This document shows, one piece after another, positions 1-7,843 of a stretch of DNA of 34,436 nucleotides. How positions within the stretch are numbered: position 1 is the first letter of the stretch; the number at the start of each line of letters is the position of its first letter. This stretch comes from Candidatus Hydrogenedentes bacterium ADurb.Bin170 (GTDB taxonomy: Bacteria; Hydrogenedentota; Hydrogenedentia; Hydrogenedentales; CAITNO01). The position numbers and the translations under genes are program-made. The notes under the pieces were generated by a model. The model was not told the origin of the DNA and ran no database searches. It saw nothing but the letters and a program-made list of their open reading frames with translations. The stretch spans positions 1 to 34,436 of the forward strand of contig MWCY01000031.1 in assembly GCA_002070275.1 (NCBI GenBank). Reading direction: 5' to 3'.

Positions 1-90
1 ACGCCGGGGAGTGGACGTGACGGCGGCGTGTACAGGAATGACGCCGGGGGTTGACGTGACGGCGGCGTGTGCAGGGATGACGCCGGGGGT
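1..90. repeat. 39-40 bp tandem repeat, two full copies and a partial third
   Basis: Copy 1 spans 1-40, copy 2 spans 41-79, and a third copy begins at 80 and breaks off near 90. The copies differ at a few positions and by one base in length. One forward frame stays open through the array from position 2 to a stop at 104-106, so this could be the tail of a gene cut by the window edge or an intergenic array. Each unit contains or resembles the string GGAATGACG, which recurs in the palindrome at 29248-29275. The array runs off the left edge, so its true copy number is unknown. Confidence 0.7.
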
Positions 91-194
91 ATGTCGCAGG
101 ACATGATTCCGTGGCGGGCCTGAGTGACTGTCAGCGTCATGACCCGCTTGTATTCCAATATGAAAAAATGCGTTTCGATATTGAGTTCACAATT

Positions 195-224
195 TTGACC
201 TGCTCTCAAATCTCATGTTACACT
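195..224 (+). promoter_or_regulatory. Promoter of the tRNA-Ser gene
   Basis: A TTGACC box (195-200) and a TACACT box (219-224) are separated by 18 bp, close to the sigma-70 consensus. The -10 box ends 12 bp before the tRNA acceptor stem, so transcription would begin just upstream of the tRNA. Confidence 0.55.
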
Positions 225-236
225 ACAGGAAGCCAC

Positions 237-326
<90 letters not shown>

Positions 327-371
327 GTCTTTTTCTTTCTCCCCCTCCCCCCTTTTTTTCTTTCTTTTCAT

Positions 372-404
372 GATCGGGTGCGGTGTGCCTGATCGGGGCT
401 TTTT
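372..404 (+). terminator. Weak candidate terminator after tRNA-Ser
   Basis: A 7-bp stem (372-378 with 388-394, one G-T pair) and a 9-nt loop are followed within 6 nt by five T residues. The stem is modest, and T-rich DNA already follows the tRNA at 327-370, so the real stop point is uncertain. Confidence 0.3.
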
Positions 405-419
405 CCGTATTCCTGTGTA

Positions 420-428
420 TGCTATAGT
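420..428 (+). promoter_or_regulatory. Extended -10 promoter element before the first operon
   Basis: TG-C-TATAGT (TG at 420-421, TATAGT at 423-428) is a good extended -10 element about 50 bp before the start codon at 477. No convincing -35 box lies 17 bp upstream, which extended -10 promoters can tolerate. Confidence 0.4.
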
Positions 429-476
429 AGAATAAGGGATCTGTTGAGCAACAACACGGAAAGGAGCCTTTACGAC

Positions 477-1523
477 ATGGCAAAAATCGGTTATGGCATT
501 ATCGGCTGCGGCAACATCGGACCGATTCACGGCGCCGCCATTGCTCAGGTGAAATCAGCGAAGCTGGTGGCAGTGTCCGACGTGGTCGAGGCATCAGCAG
601 CGGCGCTTGCGGGTCAGTACGGTGCCGCTGTCTATACGGACTACCGTAAGCTGCTGGAACGGGACGATATACAGGCGGTCTGTCTTTGTGTGCCGAGCGG
701 GCTGCGCATGGAAATAGCCGTGGACTGCGCCAAAGCGGGAAAACACATTCTTTCTGAAAAACCGCTGGACGTAACCACGAAACGCATTGATCTTATTATA
801 GCGGCGGCGGATGCGGCAGGGGTTCATCTGGGCTGCATTTTCCAGAGCCGTTTTGCCGATGATTCCGCGAAAATCAAAAAGGCACTGGATGAAGGCCGCT
901 TCGGCAACCTGGTGCTTGGCGATGCCTATATCAAATGGTACCGTTCAAAGGAATATTACGCGAGCGGCGCCTGGCGCGGCACGAAAAAACTGGACGGCGG
1001 CGGTGCCCTCATGAATCAGGGGATTCATCAGATCGATCTGCTTCAGTGGTTCATGGGTCCTGTGAAAACAGTGCGTGCCCAAATGACACGCAGGCTTCAT
1101 GAAGGCCTTGAAGTGGAAGATACGGCAACGGCAATGCTTGAATTTGAAAGCGGTGCTTTCGGAGTGATTGAGGGCAGTACGGCAATCTGGCCGGGCCATT
1201 CCGCCCGGATTGAAATCCACGGCAGCAGCGGCAGTGTGGTGACAGAAGACGGAGCCATCAAGTTCTGGCAGTTTGAGAAGCGTCGTCCTGCGGATAAAAA
1301 GATTGAAGAAGCGCTGAACCGGGAATCGGAACTCGGCTCCGGTGCCGCTGATCCGCTGAGCAGTCTCAAAACTGAAGGGCACCGCAGGCAGATTGACGAC
1401 TTTACCCAGGCACTGCTGAAGGGCAGGGCGCCGCTTATTGACGGCAGAGAAGGGCGCAACGCTGTTGCCCTGATTGAAGCGATTTATAAATCCGCCGCCA
1501 GCGGAAAAGCAGTGCATCTTTGA
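477..1523 (+). CDS. Gfo/Idh/MocA family NAD(P)-dependent sugar dehydrogenase
   Basis: This 348-residue cytosolic oxidoreductase would interconvert a sugar or sugar-acid hydroxyl and ketone with NAD(P). The N-terminal Rossmann fold begins with GCGNIG (residues 10-15). The family's EKP motif is at 94-96, supplying the catalytic Lys. The C-terminal substrate domain carries the GGGALMNQGIHQIDLL segment (174-189) with the conserved His184. ATG at 477 is chosen because AAGGAG lies 10 bp upstream; a TTG at 444 is in frame but has no ribosome site. There is no signal peptide. It heads a run of four closely spaced genes including a GH88 glycosidase, which suggests it processes a released uronic-acid-type sugar. 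The resemblance is closest to UDP-sugar/uronate dehydrogenases of the WlbA kind, but the substrate is not readable from sequence. Confidence 0.88.
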   Translation: MAKIGYGIIGCGNIGPIHGAAIAQVKSAKLVAVSDVVEASAAALAGQYGAAVYTDYRKLLERDDIQAVCLCVPSGLRMEIAVDCAKAGKHILSEKPLDVTTKRIDLIIAAADAAGVHLGCIFQSRFADDSAKIKKALDEGRFGNLVLGDAYIKWYRSKEYYASGAWRGTKKLDGGGALMNQGIHQIDLLQWFMGPVKTVRAQMTRRLHEGLEVEDTATAMLEFESGAFGVIEGSTAIWPGHSARIEIHGSSGSVVTEDGAIKFWQFEKRRPADKKIEEALNRESELGSGAADPLSSLKTEGHRRQIDDFTQALLKGRAPLIDGREGRNAVALIEAIYKSAASGKAVHL

Positions 1524-1560
1524 TCTGCTCCGCCTGTCAGGAATACGGCGGCGGGCAGCA

Positions 1561-3009
1561 ATGAAAGGTACCGAAGAGGAAATGAAATATACCGAAGCCG
1601 GGGCACTGGAAGGGGAGCTGGCTTCGGGTGCCTTCGATTGTATCCTCCTCGATTTTGATCATACGCTTTATCTGAACAATTCCACGGAACGTTTTCTGGA
1701 CAGCGTGCGCCCGCGGATCCTCGCCTATCTGCTCTGCGCTTTCAGCGACTGGTTCCTGCAGGTGCTGGCGTGGTTCCGTCTCTGCTCCTATCCTGTGCAC
1801 AGGGACTTTGTGCGGGTAAGTCTCTGTATGCTGCTGATGCCCTGGAGCCTCCCGCTGTGGCGGAAAAAGGCGCAGCACCTCGCGGGGGCTTCCATGAATC
1901 AGTGGCTTCTCGAACGGCTGCCAGCAGACCGGCGCACAGCAGTTATCAGCTTTGGTTTCGTACCGCTGATCCGTCCTCTTCTGGATGCAGCAGGGCTTGC
2001 CCGGGTTGACCTGATCGCATCGGCGCCTTTCTGTTTTTCAGGTAATCTGCGCCGAAAGGGTAAAGTGACGGCGCTAGCAGCGCTTCTTCCGGAGGAAGCG
2101 TGGGAAAAGACGCTTTTCATCACCGATTCCCTGGACGATGCCGAACTGCTGGATGCGCTGCCTCACGGCAGACTGATCGAGTGGGGCGGTAGCAGCAAAG
2201 CCGCATTTCATGGTCTCTATCTGCCTTTCCGTTATACCGTTGAAGGCAAATATGCCGGGAGCCGTTATTTTACCTATCAGATCCTGCTGGAAGATCTGAT
2301 GCTTCTGTTTTTGGCATACCTGTTTTCGTGGCAGCATGCAGGCGCACTGACCGCTCTTTTTGCTTCACTCTACTGTATTTACGAGATCGGATATTATGAA
2401 AACGATCATGTCGCTGTACGGCGGGAAGAGAAGCCGGTTGTTTCTGATGCTGCTGCCGTGTTTCCGAAGTTCCCCCGGTTCCGTCCCTGGCTGTGGGCCT
2501 TTGGCTTTGCTGTTATCGGTTTTCTGTTTCTTTATGGGGGCGGCGATGCATCGGTACAGCGCTGGGGCAGCGCTGCGTTACTCTGGTCGGTGATTCTTCT
2601 GAGTCTGCGTCTGTTTTTCCTATGTTTCAATTATCTGGCGCCCGGGTTTCGTGTGCCGCTTTTTCCGCTGCTGCACTTGTATAAATGTTTTGTCTTTGCC
2701 TGTTTTGTGCCGCTGTCTCTTTTCGGGGCGCTGCTGCTTACGGCACAGGTTCTGGCTATTTCCGCCAATTATACCGCCTACCGATGGATCGCTTCCGGGC
2801 TCCGGCTGAACAGACAGTTATGGCGGCTGATCCTTTTTCTGCTGCTGAGCGCAGCGGTCTTTATGTGGTATCCGATGGAGGGGCAGGCACCGTCTCTCTG
2901 CTGGTGGCTGCTGGTTCTGATTTGGGGCGGCATCCGTTCTCTGGAACATGCCTGTCATAAAAATATTGTGCGCATTGTCGGAGGGCTGCTGGTTCCGGCG
3001 CTGCGCTGA
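1561..3009 (+). CDS. HAD-like phosphatase domain fused to polytopic membrane domain
   Basis: This 482-residue protein joins two parts. Residues about 28-215 resemble a haloacid-dehalogenase phosphatase: motif I is DFDHT (31-35), a motif II-like VISFGF ends near 133, and the acidic motif is ITDSLDD (187-193). Residues about 240-480 hold several hydrophobic segments consistent with 6-8 membrane helices. Between the first of these sits YENDHVAVRREEKP (279-292), an acidic/basic loop reminiscent of, but not matching, the Asp-rich motifs of UbiA prenyltransferases. Fusions of HAD and UbiA-like domains are known in polyprenyl-phosphate sugar metabolism, so a lipid-linked phosphate substrate is plausible but inferred. 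The start is uncertain: ATG 1561 lacks a good Shine-Dalgarno and ATG 1582 has a purine run only 1-2 bp upstream. A TTG at 1474 would overlap the previous gene. Confidence 0.65.
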   Translation: MKGTEEEMKYTEAGALEGELASGAFDCILLDFDHTLYLNNSTERFLDSVRPRILAYLLCAFSDWFLQVLAWFRLCSYPVHRDFVRVSLCMLLMPWSLPLWRKKAQHLAGASMNQWLLERLPADRRTAVISFGFVPLIRPLLDAAGLARVDLIASAPFCFSGNLRRKGKVTALAALLPEEAWEKTLFITDSLDDAELLDALPHGRLIEWGGSSKAAFHGLYLPFRYTVEGKYAGSRYFTYQILLEDLMLLFLAYLFSWQHAGALTALFASLYCIYEIGYYENDHVAVRREEKPVVSDAAAVFPKFPRFRPWLWAFGFAVIGFLFLYGGGDASVQRWGSAALLWSVILLSLRLFFLCFNYLAPGFRVPLFPLLHLYKCFVFACFVPLSLFGALLLTAQVLAISANYTAYRWIASGLRLNRQLWRLILFLLLSAAVFMWYPMEGQAPSLCWWLLVLIWGGIRSLEHACHKNIVRIVGGLLVPALR

Positions 3010-3029
3010 ATGTGTGAAAGGAGCATGCC

Positions 3030-4397
3030 GTGCGGGTTGAGCATGATTGTTGTACTCAGACACTTCCGTCCGTGCTGGATCATTTTTTCGGGATTACCGC
3101 ACCGCGGCTGAAGGCATTGGCGGAACGGTGGAACCCGGCGCAGGGTACGCCTGTATTCACACGGCAGGGGAAATATACGAGCCGGGGCTGGACCGAATGG
3201 ACGCAGGGCTTTCTATACGGCTGCAGGCTTCTGTGCTTTGATGCTGCGGGGGATGAAGCGCTGCTCGATTCGGGGCGGCAGGATACGCTTCGTTACATGG
3301 CACCGCACCTGAGCCATGTGGGCGTGCATGATCATGGCTTCAACAACCTGTCGACCTATGGAAACCTGCGGCGGCTGGCGCTGGAAGGGCGGAGCACTGA
3401 TTCGGAAGATCTGATCCGGCTGTATGAACTGGCGCTGAAAGTATCGGGTGCGGTGCAGGCATCGCGCTGGACGAAGATTCACGGCGGCGGCGGATTCATT
3501 CATTCTTTTAACGGGCCTCAGTCCCTTTTTGTGGATACAATCCGCTCCTGCCGTATTCTGGTGGTGGCACATACGCTGGGGCATCGGCTGATGGGCGAAA
3601 ATGATGAAGCGATTTCCCTGCTGAGCCGGGCGATGGATCATATCCGCGCCACCCTTCAATACAATGTGTATTACGGGAAAGGCCGGGATTATTATGATGT
3701 GCGCGGCAGGGTCGCTCATGAGAGTATTTTCAATGTCGCTGACGGACGGTACCGCTGTCCTTCCACGCAGCAGGGCTATTCCGCTTTCAGCACCTGGACC
3801 CGGGGGCTTGCCTGGGGGCTGCTGGGCTGTGCGGAACAGCTGGAGTTTTTCCGGGATTATCCTTCGCTTTGTGAAGAGCAGGAAGACGGCAAAGCCTTTC
3901 CGGAGGTGCTGGAAGAAGGGGCGCGTGCCATGGCGGATTTCTATCTGGAAAATACACCCAGTGACGGGGTGCCCTATTGGGATACAGGAGCGCCCGGTCT
4001 GGCGGAGATGGGCGATTATCTGAACCGCCCGGCAGAGCCGGACAATGACTGGGAGCCTGTGGACAGCTCGGCAGGCGCCATAGCCGCGCAGGGGCTGCTG
4101 CGTCTGGGTCTGTATCTCGGCGAGAAAGGGGAGGGAGCGCTTTATTATCGGGCGGGCATGCAGCTGGCACAAAGGCTTTTTACGGCTCCCTACCTGAGCG
4201 AGGATCCGGCGCACGAAGGTGTGCTGCTTCACAGTGTTTATCACCGTCCGAACGGGTGGGATTATATTCCTGACGGCAAGAAGATTCCTCAGGGAGAGTC
4301 TTCGCTCTGGGGTGATTATCATGCGATGGAACTTGCCGTATGCTGCAGCAGGCTGCTCAAAAAAGAGACGCCACTCTGCTTTTATGAGAAAATATAA
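3030..4397 (+). CDS. GH88 family unsaturated glucuronyl hydrolase
   Basis: This 455-residue protein matches glycoside hydrolase family 88, which removes the unsaturated uronic acid left on oligosaccharides by polysaccharide lyases, through hydration of the double bond. Family landmarks are present: HDHGFNN (100-106) with Asp101, where the first conserved Asp is expected; SLFVDTIRS with Asp169, the second; TWTRGLAWGLLG; YWDTGAP; DSSAGAIAAQGLLRL; and SLWGDYHAMEL near the C-terminus. The GTG start at 3030 has AAAGGAG 6 bp upstream. No signal peptide is visible, so the enzyme probably acts in the cytoplasm on imported disaccharides. It begins 20 bp after the membrane-HAD gene and ends 24 bp before the secreted repeat protein. 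The substrate class (glycosaminoglycan, ulvan, rhamnogalacturonan) cannot be assigned. Confidence 0.85.
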   Translation: MRVEHDCCTQTLPSVLDHFFGITAPRLKALAERWNPAQGTPVFTRQGKYTSRGWTEWTQGFLYGCRLLCFDAAGDEALLDSGRQDTLRYMAPHLSHVGVHDHGFNNLSTYGNLRRLALEGRSTDSEDLIRLYELALKVSGAVQASRWTKIHGGGGFIHSFNGPQSLFVDTIRSCRILVVAHTLGHRLMGENDEAISLLSRAMDHIRATLQYNVYYGKGRDYYDVRGRVAHESIFNVADGRYRCPSTQQGYSAFSTWTRGLAWGLLGCAEQLEFFRDYPSLCEEQEDGKAFPEVLEEGARAMADFYLENTPSDGVPYWDTGAPGLAEMGDYLNRPAEPDNDWEPVDSSAGAIAAQGLLRLGLYLGEKGEGALYYRAGMQLAQRLFTAPYLSEDPAHEGVLLHSVYHRPNGWDYIPDGKKIPQGESSLWGDYHAMELAVCCSRLLKKETPLCFYEKI

Positions 4398-4421
4398 GTG
4401 ATAGAGAAAAGGAGTGTTGTT

Positions 4422-6206
4422 ATGATCAGACGCAATTTTTTCGTTATCGGTCTTCTGGTGAGTCTTTGTTTTGTCAGTGCTCAAGCAGAATACAGCGGTG
4501 GCACAGGTAAGAAGGCGGATCCCTATCTTATTGGCACGGTGCAGGACTGGCAGCAGCTTTGTGCCACGCAAATGCATTGGGCTTCACATTTTAAAGTGAT
4601 CAATGATCTGGACTTTTTCGGCGTTACCGTTGAGCCTCTCGGCTGGGCCTTCGAAGAAGGAAGCGTGTATTATCCCTATCAGTATTTCAGCGGAACGCTG
4701 GATGGTCAGGGGTATTCTTTTAAAAATATTGTGCTGGATTACCCGGAGTTCTCCAGGGTTGCGCTTTTTCACGAGCTGCGGGAAAGTACTGTTAGCAATC
4801 TTAAGATTGAAAATATCGTGGTGAAAGGCAGTTGCTCTGCGGCGGCTCTTGCCGCGACTCTGGCAGACAGCACTGTCAGCGGATGCAGTATTACCGGGAG
4901 TATCACGGCAGACAGCAGTGCTGCCGGTCTGGCGGTGTACTGCGAGTCCATTATTTTATCCGACTGTACTGCCGGGATCGCTGTGACAAGCGAGGGTGAT
5001 GATGCAGGGGGGCTGTTGTGCCGCGTGGGAGGAGGTCGGCTTGAAAATTGTGCGGTGGAAGGGAGTGTCCATTCGAAGAATGGCTTATGCGGCGGTATAG
5101 CGGCGTCCTGTGACTATGCATTTCTCGGATCCTGTACCGTTGATGCGGAGATTGGAAGCTTTAACTTGGATGCGGGCGGTCTTGCCGGTAATTTGCGTGA
5201 AAAGTGTGCTGTTCGGAATTGCCGTACCAGAGGAAAGGTTACAGCCCGGATAAACGGGGGCGGACTTGCCGGATTTATCGAGGGAAGCACGGTCTACGAA
5301 TCTTTTTCCGAGGCGGAAATTATCGTGGCAGGCACTGTTAAGGGAAGTGGCGTTGGCGGGCTTGCCGGCGGTGCCAGTGAGACAGATTTTTATGACTGTT
5401 ATGCCCGCGGTTCTTTGGCAGGGCGGGATTTGGGCGGAGGCCTGGCGGGGGACATGCGCGGGTTGCGACAGCTGCCCGAAGCGCAGAGTACTGTTGCGCG
5501 CTGCTATGCCACCTGTGATGTCACTGTGAAGGAAGGAGGTATTGCGGGCGGGCTTACGGCCAGGGCGGAGCGGATGGTCTGGGAATCTTCTTACTGGGAT
5601 CAGGAAAAAACCGGCATTGCTTTCAGTGTCGGAGGAGAGGGACGAGCCACGACGGACATGCTGTATCCCCATGCTGAAAACAGTTATGTCGGCTGGGATT
5701 TTGACGAGATCTGGCAGGCGGACAATGGTGAAGTGCAGCTCAATGACGGTTATCCCTGGCTGCGCAACACACCGCCCTTCGAAAAGAAGGAAGTCGTAGT
5801 GCCGGAAGGAGAAGAAGTGGCAGAAGGTGAGGAGTTGCCGGAGGGAGAGGAAGTGTCGGAAGGGGAAGAAATATTGGAAGGCGAAGTGAAGCCTTCGGAA
5901 GGTGAATTTAATCCTACTGAAGGTGAAACAGCCATCGAAGGCGAAGACGCAACTGAAGGTGAAATTCCTCCGTCGGAGGGAGAAATTCCGGGAGAAGGCG
6001 AATCCGTATTGGAAGGCGAAGAAATTTCAGAAGGAGAATTGGAGCCGGAAGGCGAGAATATCCTTCCTGATGATTCGCCTTTCGGATGCGGCTGCGGTAA
6101 GAAGAGTGTGCAGGGCCCGGTGAAAGACCTTCTGGGCGACTGGCTGCTCGTAGCACTGAGTCTGGGTGTACTGCTTTCCGGGAGTGTACTTGCCAAAAAA
6201 GACTGA
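4422..6206 (+). CDS. Secreted GLUG-repeat protein with EGE linker and C-terminal anchor
   Basis: A 594-residue exported protein. A Sec signal peptide (residues 1-22, hydrophobic core, cleavage after AQA) precedes YSGGTGKKADPYLI, a typical opening of GLUG-type surface proteins. About six repeats of roughly 35 residues, each starting near GGLAG, run through residues 195-400 and probably form a beta-solenoid. Residues about 460-548 are a low-complexity linker of EGE units. The C-terminus has a GCGCGK motif (555-560), a hydrophobic helix (about 574-590) and a final KKD. This three-part tail resembles MYXO-CTERM or GlyGly-CTERM sorting signals without being an obvious match. ATG 4422 is chosen over GTG 4398 because AAAAGGAG lies 7 bp upstream. 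It is probably a surface-attached carbohydrate-binding or adhesive protein of the same operon as GH88; function is inferred. Confidence 0.82.
   Translation: MIRRNFFVIGLLVSLCFVSAQAEYSGGTGKKADPYLIGTVQDWQQLCATQMHWASHFKVINDLDFFGVTVEPLGWAFEEGSVYYPYQYFSGTLDGQGYSFKNIVLDYPEFSRVALFHELRESTVSNLKIENIVVKGSCSAAALAATLADSTVSGCSITGSITADSSAAGLAVYCESIILSDCTAGIAVTSEGDDAGGLLCRVGGGRLENCAVEGSVHSKNGLCGGIAASCDYAFLGSCTVDAEIGSFNLDAGGLAGNLREKCAVRNCRTRGKVTARINGGGLAGFIEGSTVYESFSEAEIIVAGTVKGSGVGGLAGGASETDFYDCYARGSLAGRDLGGGLAGDMRGLRQLPEAQSTVARCYATCDVTVKEGGIAGGLTARAERMVWESSYWDQEKTGIAFSVGGEGRATTDMLYPHAENSYVGWDFDEIWQADNGEVQLNDGYPWLRNTPPFEKKEVVVPEGEEVAEGEELPEGEEVSEGEEILEGEVKPSEGEFNPTEGETAIEGEDATEGEIPPSEGEIPGEGESVLEGEEISEGELEPEGENILPDDSPFGCGCGKKSVQGPVKDLLGDWLLVALSLGVLLSGSVLAKKD
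5803..6064 (+). repeat. Degenerate EGE-coding microrepeat inside the surface protein
   Basis: The DNA repeats a short purine-rich unit of the form GAAGGNGAA with 2-6 codon spacing about fifteen times, encoding an acidic Glu-Gly-Glu linker. A similar but very short linker (SEGEGEPEDE) occurs in the large protein at the right end of the window. Confidence 0.8.
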
Positions 6207-6241
6207 TTTTTTCCTGAACTGTCTCTGACAAATGCTGTTTG

Positions 6242-6275
6242 CCGGTACAGCCGTTTTGCGGCTGTACCGGTTTTT
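6242..6275 (+). terminator. Strong Rho-independent terminator of the 477-6206 operon
   Basis: A perfect 12-bp stem (6242-6253 with 6259-6270, CCGGTACAGCCG arm) closes a TTTTG loop and is followed by five T residues at 6271-6275. It lies 35 bp after the stop codon of the surface protein. Confidence 0.92.
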
Positions 6276-6295
6276 ATATGTGCAGCCTTCAGTAG

Positions 6296-6304
6296 TGCTA
6301 TACT
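6296..6304 (+). promoter_or_regulatory. Extended -10 promoter element before the His-rich gene
   Basis: TG-C-TATACT (TG 6296-6297, TATACT 6299-6304) sits 33 bp before the ATG at 6338 and just after the terminator. It is the same extended -10 layout as at 420-428. No clear -35 box. Confidence 0.45.
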
Positions 6305-6337
6305 GCTGTATGCTTTGTTTGTGGAAAGGGATTCAGG

Positions 6338-6643
6338 ATGAAAAAGCGTAAACTGAAGCATCTTCTGCGTCGTACAGCTTTTGCAGCGTTGGCGGTGCTG
6401 TGGTGCTTTGTTGCAAATGCGGCTTACGGATTTCATCATCACGACCACGGCGAGGAAGAATGCGAGCATTCAGACTGCCCCTTCCTCCAGTTCAGTTTTC
6501 ACCTTCCTTCCCTGCCTCTGGCGGCGTCGGTGCTTCCGGCTGTAACTATTCTGTTTCCGGTGCTGCTGCCCCTGGCGGTACCCCGGGGCGTTTGTCTGAG
6601 CGTACGCCTCTCCTCCAGAGCGCCGCCTGCGCTCCCTGCCTGA
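6338..6643 (+). CDS. Small His-rich secreted or membrane protein
   Basis: A 101-residue protein beginning with a basic region and hydrophobic stretch (residues about 11-31) that looks like a signal peptide ending at NAAYG. It is followed at once by a metal-ligand-rich segment, HHHDH then EEECEHSDC, and a second hydrophobic stretch (about 58-84). The tail SRAPPALP resembles the short Arg-Ala-Pro-Pro ending of small DUF2946/CopL-like metal-homeostasis proteins, which is a tentative likeness. ATG 6338 has GAAAGG 8 bp upstream. The neighbouring pseudopilin gene 85 bp downstream also ends in a His-rich tail, so the pair may share a metal-related role. No enzymatic function can be assigned. Confidence 0.6.
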   Translation: MKKRKLKHLLRRTAFAALAVLWCFVANAAYGFHHHDHGEEECEHSDCPFLQFSFHLPSLPLAASVLPAVTILFPVLLPLAVPRGVCLSVRLSSRAPPALPA

Positions 6644-6728
6644 AACATGCACCCTTTCATTTTCAGGAGATGCAGCATCTGCATCGCAAATGCCGCTGCT
6701 TTTCCGGCACCGGCAGGGAGCACTTTTC

Positions 6729-7673
6729 ATGAAAAGAATCTGCGGTTTTACTTTGATCGAACTGCTGGTGGTGATAGCCATCATCAGTATCCTGGCTGCC
6801 ATTCTCCTTCCGGCACTTTCCCGGGCACGGGAGGCGGCACGTCGCGCCAGCTGTCAGAACAATCTGAAACAGCTCGGGTTTGCCTGCAAATTGTATGCAG
6901 ACGAAAGCGGCGGAAATTTCTTCCCGCCCGTGAAGACATTGCATTGCACCGGAATACCCATTAGCGGGCTGTCGCCCATGATGGATATGGAGCGGGTTTA
7001 TCCGGAATACCTTAATGACTTTGCGATTACCCTCTGCCCGAGTTTTGCCTTTAAAGGCGACGCTGTCGCTCTTTGGGATCAGGGACTCAATCCCTCCAGC
7101 CACTGGCACCATGCCGAGGAAATGGGCTGGCTTCCGACAGCGGGCAACGGTGTCGTGGAGCCCTGCGAGGTCTATGACCATCCCTATATTTATTTCGGCT
7201 GGGCACTGAATCCGTCCGGTCTTGATACAGAAGATAAATTGCATCATTTTGAGCATGCGCTTCTGGAGGAACCGGAAGGGCTGGTTCACCGTCTGGAGCT
7301 GGATCCCCACCTTGCCCAGAGCGACTGGATGCTGGAGGAACGATGGAGCGACGACATGGCGGAACCTGTTGTTTACCGGTTGCGCGAGGGCATTGAACGA
7401 TTCCTGATTACGGACATCAACAATGCCGCTCAGGGTGCTCTGGCGCAATCATCGCTGCCTGTCCTGTGGGATGCGCTGTCCGGCGAGTCACCCGACCATT
7501 TCAATCATGTTCCGGGGGGCTGCAACGTGCTGTACATGGACGGGCATGCATCCTTTCTGCGTTATGTGCCTACCGGTTCTGATGCCTGCCGAAATACGGG
7601 CAGTGCTTTTCCTGTGAACGGCGGCGGCATCATACTGCACGAAGCGACGCACGGTCATGACCACCATCATTAA
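6729..7673 (+). CDS. DUF1559-like pseudopilin with His-rich C-terminal tail
   Basis: A 314-residue type II secretion/type IV pilin-like protein. The prepilin peptidase site is clear: after MKRICG the mature chain would begin FTLIE, with Glu at position +5 (residue 11) and a hydrophobic helix through residue 29. The region [19 protein letters not shown] is typical of the DUF1559 pseudopilins abundant in Planctomycetota, Lentisphaerota and Verrucomicrobiota. A C-terminal H-x10-DG motif (His260 to Asp271, YMDGH) resembles the H-x9-DG motif of that group, one residue longer. The chain ends in a [11 protein letters not shown] segment, a likely metal ligand cluster. AGGGAG lies 8 bp before the ATG. 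No assembly ATPase or secretin is nearby, as is usual for these orphan pseudopilins. Confidence 0.85.
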   Translation: MKRICGFTLIELLVVIAIISILAAILLPALSRAREAARRASCQNNLKQLGFACKLYADESGGNFFPPVKTLHCTGIPISGLSPMMDMERVYPEYLNDFAITLCPSFAFKGDAVALWDQGLNPSSHWHHAEEMGWLPTAGNGVVEPCEVYDHPYIYFGWALNPSGLDTEDKLHHFEHALLEEPEGLVHRLELDPHLAQSDWMLEERWSDDMAEPVVYRLREGIERFLITDINNAAQGALAQSSLPVLWDALSGESPDHFNHVPGGCNVLYMDGHASFLRYVPTGSDACRNTGSAFPVNGGGIILHEATHGHDHHH

Positions 7674-7843
7674 GGAGCGGGCGTAAAAAAAAGCAGTTTT
7701 TGCAACTTTTCCGCAAAAAAGAGCATATACATATGAAGGTTGCAGGGACAGCCATAAAAGAAGTGTGCCTGCCCCCGCGGTCTTGAAATCAGAAATGAGA
7801 GCCCCAGGTTACGCCGGCGTTCCGGCAGCAGGAGAACCCCTCA

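Noticed and set aside
1-90. CRISPR array
   Set aside because: Copies abut directly without unique spacers and no cas genes are present, so it is a plain tandem repeat.
3213-4577. Long open frame on the minus strand opposite the GH88 and surface-protein genes
   Set aside because: It is an antisense shadow in GC-rich DNA: no family motifs, no ribosome site, and the plus-strand gene has clear GH88 landmarks.
7690-7722. AT-rich inverted repeat TTTTTGC / GCAAAAA between the pseudopilin and ExbB genes as a terminator
   Set aside because: The stem is almost all A-T and followed by A-rich rather than T-rich sequence on the plus strand; not convincing.
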